The translations under genes were made by a program, and so were the position numbers. From UBA7359 sp041689615 (GTDB lineage: Bacteria > Pseudomonadota > Gammaproteobacteria > Eutrophobiales > Eutrophobiaceae): a stretch of 19,119 nucleotides of DNA. The notes under the pieces are model-generated. The model saw nothing but the letters and a program-made list of their open reading frames with translations, had not been told where the DNA came from and ran no database searches. Numbering within the stretch: position 1 is the stretch's first letter; each line of letters opens with the position of its first letter. Shown here piece after piece: positions 1-7,372 of this stretch. The stretch is taken from contig JBDNFW010000050.1 of assembly GCA_041689615.1 (NCBI GenBank), forward strand, positions 1 to 19,119. The letters are read 5' to 3'.

Positions 1-49
1 CAACCTTTGCCTTGAAGTCTGGGGAATGATTCCTACGTTTTCTACTCAT
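1..49 (-). CDS. IS3-family transposase OrfA, N-terminal fragment
   Basis: The minus strand encodes MSRKRRNHSPDFKAKV before running off the window. This is the typical opening of IS3-family OrfA proteins, small helix-turn-helix proteins that bind the IS ends and are fused by frameshifting to the OrfB integrase. The start at 49 has an AGAGG ribosome binding site nine bases upstream. Sixteen residues are visible, enough for family but not for subgroup. Confidence 0.75.
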   Translation of the reverse strand, partial: MSRKRRNHSPDFKAKV

Positions 50-113
50 GGTTTGTTACCTCTGTTTCAAACAATTATAAAACAGAAAATAACTCCTTAT
101 TCTGTACAAATAT

Positions 114-139
114 CTGTCCTAACTATGGGGTACACTTCA
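114..139 (-). repeat. Terminal inverted repeat of the IS3-family element
   Basis: Read on the minus strand from 139 this begins TGAAGTGTACCCC and continues into ATAGTTAGGACA, resembling ends of IS3-family elements. The partner repeat is outside the window, so its inner limit is approximate. Its first three bases (TGA, 139-137) serve as the stop codon of the interrupted gene. Confidence 0.65.
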
Positions 140-310
140 GTAATGATTTATAAGTTGGAGCGTTACTTCAGGATAATTCTTAGTTAGTGATAATGCTTGA
201 ATTACCAAATGTTGGTCTCTTTTGGATCTGGAACGATTTAGTTTAGTAAAGAAATCTTTTTCAATTTCTTCATTCCATTGCGTATTTCGATACCAGTCGG
301 TGTTACTCAT
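137..310 (-). pseudogene. Small hypothetical gene truncated by the IS3-family insertion
   Basis: A 57-codon minus-strand frame starts at ATG 310-308 with MSNTDWYRNTQWNEEIEKDF and ends ...LQLINHY. The stop TGA (139-137) is the first three bases of the IS end, so the frame was cut by the insertion and the IS supplied the stop. The visible segment is charged and helical (many Glu, Lys, Arg), with a stretch that reads like the start of a helical-repeat protein (KRDQHLVIQALSLTKNYPEV). From memory this resembles hypothetical proteins beginning M-S-x-T-x-W-[YF]-R-N-T in many bacteria; function unknown. The lost 3' part should lie beyond the IS, outside the window. Confidence 0.7.
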
Positions 311-446
311 TTTTTATTGCATTTAACAGAAAGTTTAATTGTCCTCTTTGGGTTGCCGTCGAAAGCTGCATTTTATTCATATAGCTAAAATATTTCATTA
401 ATTTTAGGAATGTTAAATCGCGAGAGTTGATTAGCAATTTCTTGCC

Positions 447-1133
447 TTATAAAGGTGGATCGACTTTTTCTGAAACTGAAGTATTTACCCTAAACCAGCC
501 AGCAATAGAGTAACGATCTCGACTGGCAGGTAGTACTTCGTGAGGAAACTGTTCACTTAGAAAAACTACCAATGTCCCCATAAGCGGTACAACCTTAATG
601 CCTGTTTTGTCTTGATCATTTTGATAGAGAACTAATTCGCCACCATCAGTGTTTATCCATCCTGGATTCAGGTAGATAACAATCGATAGTACGCGATTGG
701 CCTCACCTTTGAAGGCATCGTAATGCCTTTTGTAATAATCTTCTGGACGATAATGAGCAAAGTTACTTTCAAAAGAGAACAAACCAAGAAATAAACGACG
801 GTTCAAAAAACATTGTAACTCGCTAGCCCAATTCAGCCATTGCCTTTCAGCGATCGATTCGCCGGTAATCCAACAAATTTTTTCCGTTCTTACAAATTCG
901 TTTTTTAAGTAAGCATCACCTCGACCTATACCCGCGCTAGTAAACTGTTCGGCATTCATAGTCTGCTGATGGTTGTACAACGAAGTTGCGAGTTCTTCGG
1001 GTAATGATGTAGGCCGAATACTGTAGCCTTGATTCTCTATATCCTTGGCAATACGAGCAAAAAGCGTTTCATCGATAGTGCCCTTATCGTCTATCGATAA
1101 CAGGGATTTTGCTGCGACCAATTTAGTTACCAT
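447..1133 (-). CDS. 2OG-Fe(II) oxygenase, prolyl-4-hydroxylase-like
   Basis: A 228-residue protein of the 2-oxoglutarate/Fe(II)-dependent dioxygenase superfamily. The metal triad is visible as H137-x-D139 (RHYDAF) and H198 (FPHEV), and R207, nine residues on, is the expected 2-oxoglutarate ligand in DRYSIAGWFR. GGELVLY (about 164-170) and GTLVVF (about 186-191) are core beta strands. Residues 1-100 form a less conserved helical cap. Such proteins hydroxylate amino-acid side chains or small molecules; the substrate cannot be inferred here. No signal peptide is seen, so it is probably cytoplasmic. It lies 67 bp downstream of the mltF-like gene on the same strand, but there is no clear ribosome binding site at ATG 1133, so shared transcription is uncertain. 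Confidence 0.85.
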   Translation of the reverse strand: MVTKLVAAKSLLSIDDKGTIDETLFARIAKDIENQGYSIRPTSLPEELATSLYNHQQTMNAEQFTSAGIGRGDAYLKNEFVRTEKICWITGESIAERQWLNWASELQCFLNRRLFLGLFSFESNFAHYRPEDYYKRHYDAFKGEANRVLSIVIYLNPGWINTDGGELVLYQNDQDKTGIKVVPLMGTLVVFLSEQFPHEVLPASRDRYSIAGWFRVNTSVSEKVDPPL

Positions 1134-1200
1134 TTTAATGTTGGAAAATACAAATGATATCTTAACTTAAAATAGTCGTTAATTAATAAATGTAAATGTT

Positions 1201-2634
1201 TTAAATCACCGGAGAGTTAATCTGTAATTTATCTAACTCTAATGGCTTATTCAGTTTTTCCAGTATTTCTTCCTGTTGATAAAGGCGTAGGATATCGTAA
1301 TAGCGCCTTACTCTTCTGACAAACTCTACTGGTTCATGTCCTCTGGCGTAACCGTATTTTGTTTTTTTGTGCCATTCTTTTTGACTTAATTTTGGCAGGT
1401 GTTTTTCAACATCAATCCAGAGATCGGGATCATCTCCTTGAGATTCAGTTATGATGCGTGCATCTTCTAGATGGCCTAAGCTAATGTTGTATGCGGCTAA
1501 GGTCATCCATGAACGATCCGGTTCCTGAATTTGTTCTGGTAAAGACTCTTTTAATATACTCAGGTACTTTGCACCGCCCATCACACTTTGTTCAGGATCG
1601 AGACGATCTTCAACACCAACGCGTTTAGCAGTATCTTGAGTCAGCATCATTAATCCTCTAACGCCGGTATGCGAACGTGCTTCCTCATTCCAATGTGATT
1701 CCTGATAGCTAATCGCTGCAAGAAAACGTTCATCGAATTTACTATTCATCGCGGCTTTCTTAAAGTAAGTGCTATATTCAGGTAATGAAGTTTTTATTCT
1801 TTTTAAATAATAAAGTATGTCGACATAATTAAAGACATTTAGATGACGAAAGTAAGTGTTATATCTGCGATCAAGTTTGCCAGCTGCTTTATATTGACTA
1901 ATAAACTCGTTCATCGAGTTATAAATTGATTTGTCTTCATCATTATAAGTCAACCAGTGCGATGAATATTTCTTTGGTAATTTAAAAGCAATTTTAATTT
2001 CGGGGTACAAGTATCGATAATAAGTATAAATATCAGCACTAATGACACTGAGTTTGAAGTTACCCATGTCTACTTGTTCCAGTACTTGACGGGTACTACC
2101 ATTGGGTAATTCGAGCCAATATAGCGAGGGGTAATCTGGTTTAATGTCGGACAAAACTAACGAAGGTTTACTGCCTTTAGCAACTACAATGGTACTTGGA
2201 GTGATCTCTTCGATAGATTTCGGTAAAGAGCCATTGCGATGTCCAATAACGTACCATTCATCTTCATTATAATCTTTGCCACTCAATATTTTATCGTCTG
2301 GATAAGGAGGTAAACTGCCGGCAATACCAATATGGGCTTTGCCTTGTTTCAATAAGGTCACAATTTCGCCAGTCGTTTCAGCCCGAATTACTTCGAGTTT
2401 GGCATTAATTGATTCTGCATAAGCGGAGATAACTTCGTAATCATAACCCCGAATCAGCGATTCATCGGGGAAATACAATGGCGGTGATGCTATTAGTGCC
2501 ACTCGCAAGGCTCCACGGGATTGAATGCGTTCAAGCTGTGACAAGCCATCCGAACAGCCAGCCAAATTTATAACAAGATACAACAATAGTAGTTGGCACA
2601 AAGTGTGCCTTATTATGTTGCCTAATCTTTTCAT
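1201..2634 (-). CDS. mltF: Membrane-bound lytic murein transglycosylase F-like lipoprotein
   Basis: A 477-residue lipoprotein with a lipobox LAGC (Cys27) after a hydrophobic signal, so probably attached to the outer membrane facing the periplasm. Residues about 40-265 form a periplasmic solute-binding-like domain (LRVALIASPPLYF, GYDYEVISAYAE, LLKQGKAHIGIAG). Residues about 285-450 form a lytic transglycosylase SLT domain with catalytic Glu312 in SYQESHW, the GLMML motif (327-331) and AAYN (380-383). This order is the MltF architecture. Such enzymes cleave the MurNAc-GlcNAc bond to give 1,6-anhydro-muropeptides; in MltF the N-terminal module is regulatory. It is slightly shorter than E. coli MltF (about 518 residues). 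No clear Shine-Dalgarno precedes ATG 2634. Confidence 0.9.
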   Translation of the reverse strand: MKRLGNIIRHTLCQLLLLYLVINLAGCSDGLSQLERIQSRGALRVALIASPPLYFPDESLIRGYDYEVISAYAESINAKLEVIRAETTGEIVTLLKQGKAHIGIAGSLPPYPDDKILSGKDYNEDEWYVIGHRNGSLPKSIEEITPSTIVVAKGSKPSLVLSDIKPDYPSLYWLELPNGSTRQVLEQVDMGNFKLSVISADIYTYYRYLYPEIKIAFKLPKKYSSHWLTYNDEDKSIYNSMNEFISQYKAAGKLDRRYNTYFRHLNVFNYVDILYYLKRIKTSLPEYSTYFKKAAMNSKFDERFLAAISYQESHWNEEARSHTGVRGLMMLTQDTAKRVGVEDRLDPEQSVMGGAKYLSILKESLPEQIQEPDRSWMTLAAYNISLGHLEDARIITESQGDDPDLWIDVEKHLPKLSQKEWHKKTKYGYARGHEPVEFVRRVRRYYDILRLYQQEEILEKLNKPLELDKLQINSPVI

Positions 2635-2667
2635 ATTGTATAATTAGAGCTTGAATAAGCAGTCATG

Positions 2668-2697
2668 TTCACATTTTAAAGCAGTCTAGTATATGAT
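2668..2697 (+). promoter_or_regulatory. Candidate sigma70 promoter for the endonuclease I-like gene
   Basis: TTCACA (2668-2673) and TATGAT (2692-2697) are each one base from the -35 and -10 consensus and are 18 bases apart. They lie about 42 bases before the GTG start at 2740, in the divergent spacer with mltF. This is a consensus match by eye only. Confidence 0.45.
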
Positions 2698-2739
2698 TGG
2701 CAGAAGAATATTAAATAATATAAAAAATAATCAATTAAC

Positions 2740-3426
2740 GTGTTACGGACAATTCAAATAATCTCGGTTTTTTTGTTGCTAAGCGTGTTAAATAATAGCA
2801 ATGCAGAGAGTTTACCTGTCGAAAATTACGATGAAGTTGCTTTAAACACCTTTTGGAACGAACTTTATTCTCATGGTGGTTGGTCATTGTATTGTGGTTA
2901 TCGTTTTGATCCGGCGGCTGCACTAACTGAAGGCCGTTTATTTGTTATTGAACAAATCTATCCCGTGAGTTGGATGCTAAAACATATGAGTTGCGACAGT
3001 CGCCGCCAATGTCGACTCGATGCAAAATCACGTTTTACCCGTATGGAAGCGGATATGCATAATCTTTATCCTGCATGGCAAGAAACCAATGTTGCACGGC
3101 GAGATTCTGCATTTGGTATGATTAATGGAGAGGATTGGCGTTACGAAGGATGTGATTTTGAACGTTATCTTGGTGTTACCGAACCGCGACCATTAGCGCG
3201 TGGAAATATTGCCCGTTCGATTTTTTATATGCATACCGAATATGGTGTTCCAGTAGATAAAGAAATGTTAGCTGAACTTAAGACATGGAATCGTGTAGAC
3301 CCGCCTAGTAAGCAGGAGACTTTGCGCAATAATCTCATAGAGGAACTGCAGGGAAATCGGAATAAATTTATCGATCATCCGGAGTTGGCGGAGCAGATTT
3401 CGAGCAAGTGGTTGGCTAACGAATAA
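2740..3426 (+). CDS. Secreted endonuclease I (EndA/NucM) family protein lacking the catalytic His
   Basis: A 228-residue protein with a signal peptide (about 1-22, cleavage near SNA-ES). It aligns with endonuclease I from the YCGYRFD motif (51-57) through MEADMHNLYP (102-111), RPLARGNIARSIFYM (150-164) and QGNRNKFIDHPE (204-215). These periplasmic or secreted nucleases degrade DNA non-specifically with a beta-beta-alpha metal fold. Family members carry E-H-V-x-P, whose His is the general base; here the sequence is IEQIYP, with Glu71 kept and Gln72 in the His position. A metal-ligand Asn in the EVN-type motif seems kept as Asn117 (QETN). The protein may be inactive or divergent. The start is GTG with no visible ribosome binding site; no ATG lies upstream in frame before the stop at 2728. 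Its stop is one base from that of the convergent EgtD-type gene. Confidence 0.8.
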   Translation: MLRTIQIISVFLLLSVLNNSNAESLPVENYDEVALNTFWNELYSHGGWSLYCGYRFDPAAALTEGRLFVIEQIYPVSWMLKHMSCDSRRQCRLDAKSRFTRMEADMHNLYPAWQETNVARRDSAFGMINGEDWRYEGCDFERYLGVTEPRPLARGNIARSIFYMHTEYGVPVDKEMLAELKTWNRVDPPSKQETLRNNLIEELQGNRNKFIDHPELAEQISSKWLANE

Positions 3427-3427
3427 T

Positions 3428-4420
3428 TTACTTAGAAGCTAGTACAAGAGAGAAATACGCATCCTCATCTTCATAGTGATCGGTTATCGAAAAATTTGCC
3501 GTTGTTAACATTTCTTCAATGCCGGAATAAGTATATTTCTGGCTGATTTCGGTCAATATACTTTCATCTTTTTTAAAGTGAATCGTTTTATCAAGGTCAT
3601 CAATTTTTACTTTCTGATCTTTGTTTGAGCTTAATCGCATTTCAATTCTTTCTTTATCAGTATTGAATATGGCAGAGTGCGTAAATTCATCGATATTAAA
3701 GTTTGCATTCAACTCTCTATTCAAGACATTCAGGACATTAAGGTTAAACTCTGCCGTGATACCTTGTTTATCATTATATGCAGCATGCAGAATATCGCTT
3801 CTCTTTACTCGGTCAACACCGATTAAAAAATGATCGCCTTTACGCATGACGTTATAAAGTTCATTGATAAAGGCTAAAGCTTCATGTTGTTCAAAATTAC
3901 CAATGGTACTACCGAGAAAAACATATAAATGCGAACCTTTAGCCGTAGGTAAGTTTCCCAGACCGCCGTGATAATCTCCTAGTAGCGGTTTTAAATCGAG
4001 CCATTGATATTCTTCAGAAAGTTTCTGTGCTGTTTCAATCAATACTCCTTCACATACATCAAAAGGTGCATAGGTGCAGTTATGTGAGATATGTTGACAA
4101 GCATCAAACAAACGACGCGTTTTTACTGAATAGCCACTACCGAGCTCAAGAATTTGTTCGGGTTGTGTCTTATTAATAATATCGACGGCATATTGTGATA
4201 ACAGTGTATTCTCGGTACGCGTTGGATAATACTCAGGCGTAGAGCAAATCTGGTCAAAGAGTTCGGAGCCACGCTCATCGTAAAAATACTTTGGTGAGAG
4301 GCTTCGAGGACGATTTAGCAAGCTTTCTCGTACATCATCAACCATATTTGGAATGATGCGCGTGGGCATGATGGGGATGCAGCTTGCTTCCTTGTTGGCG
4401 TATTCAGTCGATATTTGCAT
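3428..4420 (-). CDS. egtD: EgtD-type L-histidine N-alpha-methyltransferase
   Basis: A 330-residue S-adenosylmethionine-dependent methyltransferase of the EgtD family, close to the 321 residues of mycobacterial EgtD. Visible signatures are LSPKYFYDERGSELFDQI (41-58), PEYYPTRTE (62-70), the SAM-binding LELGSGYSVKTR (91-102), LGSTIGNF with Asn175, DRVKRSDILHAAYND with Tyr215, and TEISQKY with Glu291/Ser293, matching the histidine-binding ExS of EgtD. EgtD trimethylates histidine to hercynine, the first committed step of ergothioneine synthesis. No EgtB, EgtC or EgtE gene lies in the window, so either the pathway is completed elsewhere or only hercynine is made; a different amine substrate is also possible. 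It is cytoplasmic. Its stop lies one base from that of the convergent nuclease gene. Confidence 0.85.
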   Translation of the reverse strand: MQISTEYANKEASCIPIMPTRIIPNMVDDVRESLLNRPRSLSPKYFYDERGSELFDQICSTPEYYPTRTENTLLSQYAVDIINKTQPEQILELGSGYSVKTRRLFDACQHISHNCTYAPFDVCEGVLIETAQKLSEEYQWLDLKPLLGDYHGGLGNLPTAKGSHLYVFLGSTIGNFEQHEALAFINELYNVMRKGDHFLIGVDRVKRSDILHAAYNDKQGITAEFNLNVLNVLNRELNANFNIDEFTHSAIFNTDKERIEMRLSSNKDQKVKIDDLDKTIHFKKDESILTEISQKYTYSGIEEMLTTANFSITDHYEDEDAYFSLVLASK

Positions 4421-4711
4421 CAGATTCTCTGCTAGAAATTATTATTCTAAAATTCAGCTACAAGGCTAACATTGTCAGTTTATAATGCCAATCTGACCTG
4501 AATATTATTGATAGGTTCGACACTATTATATAGCCCTTTGCTTCACGTAGGGCTTTTGTTCTATGGCACCGACAGTAGGCGCTATTAGGCGAGGCAAAAG
4601 CGCACGGAATGAGGGAGTTTATAACTATAAATGACCGATTGAGTACGATTTTGTCGCCGCTAGAGGGCAAAAGAACAAGTGCGCAATGGGCTAGGGTGAC
4701 ATTAATCTCAA
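4421..4711. other. 291-bp divergent spacer with hairpins and repeated GGCAAAAG
   Basis: This spacer separates the divergent EgtD-type and AddB-like genes and must hold their promoters. A hairpin pairs AGCCCT (4532-4537) with AGGGCT (4549-4554), followed by TTTT. TTTATA-AC-TATAAA is a perfect inverted repeat near 4618-4631. GGCAAAAG occurs twice on the plus strand, around 4592 (followed by CGCAC) and 4668 (followed by AACAAGTGCGCA). A TATAAT occurs at 4481-4486. I see no convincing -35 partner and no convincing gene. It could hold a small RNA or a dispersed repeat; see findings. Confidence 0.4.
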
Positions 4712-7372
4712 ATGGATAGCAGTCTCAGCAAGTTGATAAGCGATGGTGCCACGGTTCTTACGCCGACCCAGCGACTAAGTCGTCATATCCGTTACCAATT
4801 TGCGACAGATCAGATAGCACAGGGAAAACAGGCTTGGCAGACACCAGATTGCTTGCCCTGGACAGCTTGGTGCAAGCGCAGTTTTGAATTGCTTTCGTTT
4901 CGTACTGAAGAAAACCGGATATTGTTGAATAATCTTCAACAGCAATGGTTGTGGCAGGAAATCATCAGCCATTCAAAGTATAAAAATCAATTACTGCAAA
5001 TTACCGCGACGGCAAAACAGGCGGCACAAGCTTATCAATTATCTAAGGAATGGTGTGTGCCCATTTTTCCGAAAGAAACTTATTTATCTGAAGATGCATT
5101 TGCTTTTAAAAGTTGGGCTGATTTGTACGAAAAGCAAAAGCTGGATAATCATCGGCTTGATGATGCGAGTTTGCCTGATTACATCGCTACACATATTAAT
5201 GAATTGAAACCGTCACTAAATACAATAGTATTTTATGATTTTGACCAACTAACAACGCAACAATTTAATTTTAAACAAGCATTAATAGATGCAGGTATTC
5301 AAGTTGAAGAAATAAATGTTGCTGATAGAAATCAATCATCAAGTGTCAGTAAACAAACGGATAAGCAAGCTGAAATATTGGCAGCGGCGTGTTGGGCAAA
5401 ACAACATCTGGAAAAAGATCAAAATGCAACGATTGGAATTATTGCGCCAAACCTTAGCGCGATACGCGAAAAAATAGAATATGGTTTTGCCTCAGTATTA
5501 ACTCCGCAAAAATGGTTTGAGCCAAACGAATCAATTCGCAAACCTTATTCAATCTCTTTAGGCAAACCTTTATCGACTTATCCTTTAATACATACTGCGC
5601 TTAATCTTCTTTCTTTAGGAAAGCGAAAAGTATCAATCAATACTCTAAGTGCGTTACTACATTCTCCGTTTATAAATGGCGCAACAGAAGAAGAGGCTGC
5701 GCGTGCAAAGTTTGATGCGGCACTCAGACGTATCGGCGAACAGCAACTGAGTTTAAAAACTTTATATTGGATTGCCGAAATGCGATGCAAAGAACATGAA
5801 CAATGTGAAGCATTTATTCAGTTATTAAAAACATTTGAAATATCATTTTTGAGCCATGCTAAAAAACAAACTTTACGATTATGGACGACGACGTTTTCAG
5901 AATGGTTATCTGGTTTTGGTTGGCCCGGCAAACGAAGTTTAAATAGCGACGAACATCAAGTAATGACAGCATGGCAATCCGCTTTAACTCAACTGGGTAG
6001 TCTTGATGGATTAACGCAAGCAATCAGTTTTAGTACGGCGTTATTTCAATTAAATAGATTGTTAACGGAAACACGTTTTCAACCGGAAACACCGGAAACG
6101 CCAATTCAAATTTTAGGTATAACTGGTGCAGCAGGTATGCAGTTTGATTATCTTTGGGTCATGGGTATGCAAGACGACAACTGGCCGGCATTAATGCCAG
6201 CTAATGCCTTTATCCCGATTGCATGCCAACGTGAATTTAATATTCCAACAGCCAATGCTGATACACAACTTGGATTAGCTAAGCTTGTGACTGAAAAATT
6301 AATGATGTCTGCAAAAGAAGTGGTGTTTAGTTATGCCAGTCAGGAAGGTGATCGACTTTGCCGGTCAAGTCCGTTAATTAAAAATATTGTAAAAGAGTAC
6401 AGTAATGAACAGCATGAAGATTATAAAAATAAAATATTTGAATCATCGGATATAGAAAGGTTTGTCGATATTAATGCACCGGAAATTCCAGTAGGGCAAA
6501 CTGCAAATGGTGGTAGTTCATTATTTAAAGATCAATCAGGCTGTCCTTTTAAAGCTTTTGCGCGACATCGTTTACATGCGGAATCATTGCAACAAACCGA
6601 TATTGGTTTAAGCGCCGCTGAACGCGGTAATTTAGTGCATCGTGCTTTGCAATATTTATGGCAGAGATTAAAGAGTCTGGAAAATTTAAAATATAAAACA
6701 GAACTAGAGTTAAAAGAAATAATTCACTCGGTTGTTCTCGAAGCAATCAAGTTACAAATCTCTCAACAACCGGAAACCTTTGCTGATCGTTTTACTGAAC
6801 TGGAACAACAGCGTCTCGAACAATTGTTAAAGCAATGGTTATTAATAGAACGTGAGCGAGGTGACTTTAAAGTAATTGCTACTGAGGAATGGAAGACAAT
6901 TCTGTTTGAAGATATCGAATTACATCTGCGAGTTGATCGTGTTGATGAATTGGCCGATGGTCGTTGTGTCATTATTGATTATAAAACAGGCCCAGTGAGT
7001 AAAAATGATTGGGAGTCTAATAATCCAAATGATCCACAACTACCTTTATATGCGGTGACTAATTCACAGCAAGTTGCAGCGATAGCCTTTGCCAGTTTAA
7101 AACGTGGCAAGTTGGGTTTTGTTGGCCAAGCGGATTCAGATGATATTTTGCCGAAAGTTAAATCGGATGCAGATTTGTTATGGCAGGAAAAACTCGATAA
7201 CTGGGAACAGATATTAATCAAGCTCGCCAATGATTTTCGACAAGGTATAGCAACAGTTGAACCTACCAGAACTGCTTGTCGATATTGTGATTTACACTCT
7301 TTATGTCGAATTCATGAACGTATAGAGAATCTTGACGAAGACCGTGATGAAGAGGTGCTTTTCGATGTCTAA
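4712..7372 (+). CDS. AddB-like PD-(D/E)XK nuclease subunit (proteobacterial 'probable DNA repair protein' family)
   Basis: An 886-residue protein resembling the AddB-like partner of RecB/AddA-type helicases. The N-terminal half has a degenerate helicase-like fold that starts TVLTPTQRLSRHIR, with no Walker A lysine, as usual for this family. TGAAGMQFDYLWVMGM (471-486) resembles the UvrD-type motif region. The C-terminal nuclease domain (about 605-870) carries GNLVHRALQ (His643), VDRVDEL (Asp742), IIDYKTG (Asp756, Lys758) and DPQLPLY (Gln776). Four cysteines, C611 in GCPFKAF and C856/C859/C865 in CRYCDLHSLC, match the iron-sulfur staple of AddB nucleases. Its role is probably double-strand-break end resection with the next gene, which overlaps its 3' end by 8 bp. 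The 4712 ATG is preceded by no strong ribosome binding site. Confidence 0.85.
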   Translation: MDSSLSKLISDGATVLTPTQRLSRHIRYQFATDQIAQGKQAWQTPDCLPWTAWCKRSFELLSFRTEENRILLNNLQQQWLWQEIISHSKYKNQLLQITATAKQAAQAYQLSKEWCVPIFPKETYLSEDAFAFKSWADLYEKQKLDNHRLDDASLPDYIATHINELKPSLNTIVFYDFDQLTTQQFNFKQALIDAGIQVEEINVADRNQSSSVSKQTDKQAEILAAACWAKQHLEKDQNATIGIIAPNLSAIREKIEYGFASVLTPQKWFEPNESIRKPYSISLGKPLSTYPLIHTALNLLSLGKRKVSINTLSALLHSPFINGATEEEAARAKFDAALRRIGEQQLSLKTLYWIAEMRCKEHEQCEAFIQLLKTFEISFLSHAKKQTLRLWTTTFSEWLSGFGWPGKRSLNSDEHQVMTAWQSALTQLGSLDGLTQAISFSTALFQLNRLLTETRFQPETPETPIQILGITGAAGMQFDYLWVMGMQDDNWPALMPANAFIPIACQREFNIPTANADTQLGLAKLVTEKLMMSAKEVVFSYASQEGDRLCRSSPLIKNIVKEYSNEQHEDYKNKIFESSDIERFVDINAPEIPVGQTANGGSSLFKDQSGCPFKAFARHRLHAESLQQTDIGLSAAERGNLVHRALQYLWQRLKSLENLKYKTELELKEIIHSVVLEAIKLQISQQPETFADRFTELEQQRLEQLLKQWLLIERERGDFKVIATEEWKTILFEDIELHLRVDRVDELADGRCVIIDYKTGPVSKNDWESNNPNDPQLPLYAVTNSQQVAAIAFASLKRGKLGFVGQADSDDILPKVKSDADLLWQEKLDNWEQILIKLANDFRQGIATVEPTRTACRYCDLHSLCRIHERIENLDEDRDEEVLFDV

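Larger units (their letters stand above)
1..139 (-). mobile_element. IS3-family insertion sequence, 5' end only (continues past the left edge)
   Basis: Only the first part of the element is present, read on the minus strand from its outer end at 139. It starts TGAAGTGTACCCC, the TG...CA terminal form of IS3-family ends. A -10-like TATAAT lies at 74-79 (minus), and an AGAGG ribosome binding site precedes the transposase start at 49. The element ends exactly where a host reading frame is cut (137-310). The rest of the IS and its other end are outside the window, so completeness is unknown. Confidence 0.8.

Noticed and set aside
4511..4525. GGTTCGA resembling a tRNA T-loop
   Set aside because: No matching acceptor stem, anticodon arm or D-arm around it.
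4458..4670. A 70-codon minus-strand frame in the divergent spacer upstream of the EgtD-type gene
   Set aside because: It has no ribosome binding site, no recognisable domain and odd composition, and it spans the structured repeats in this spacer.
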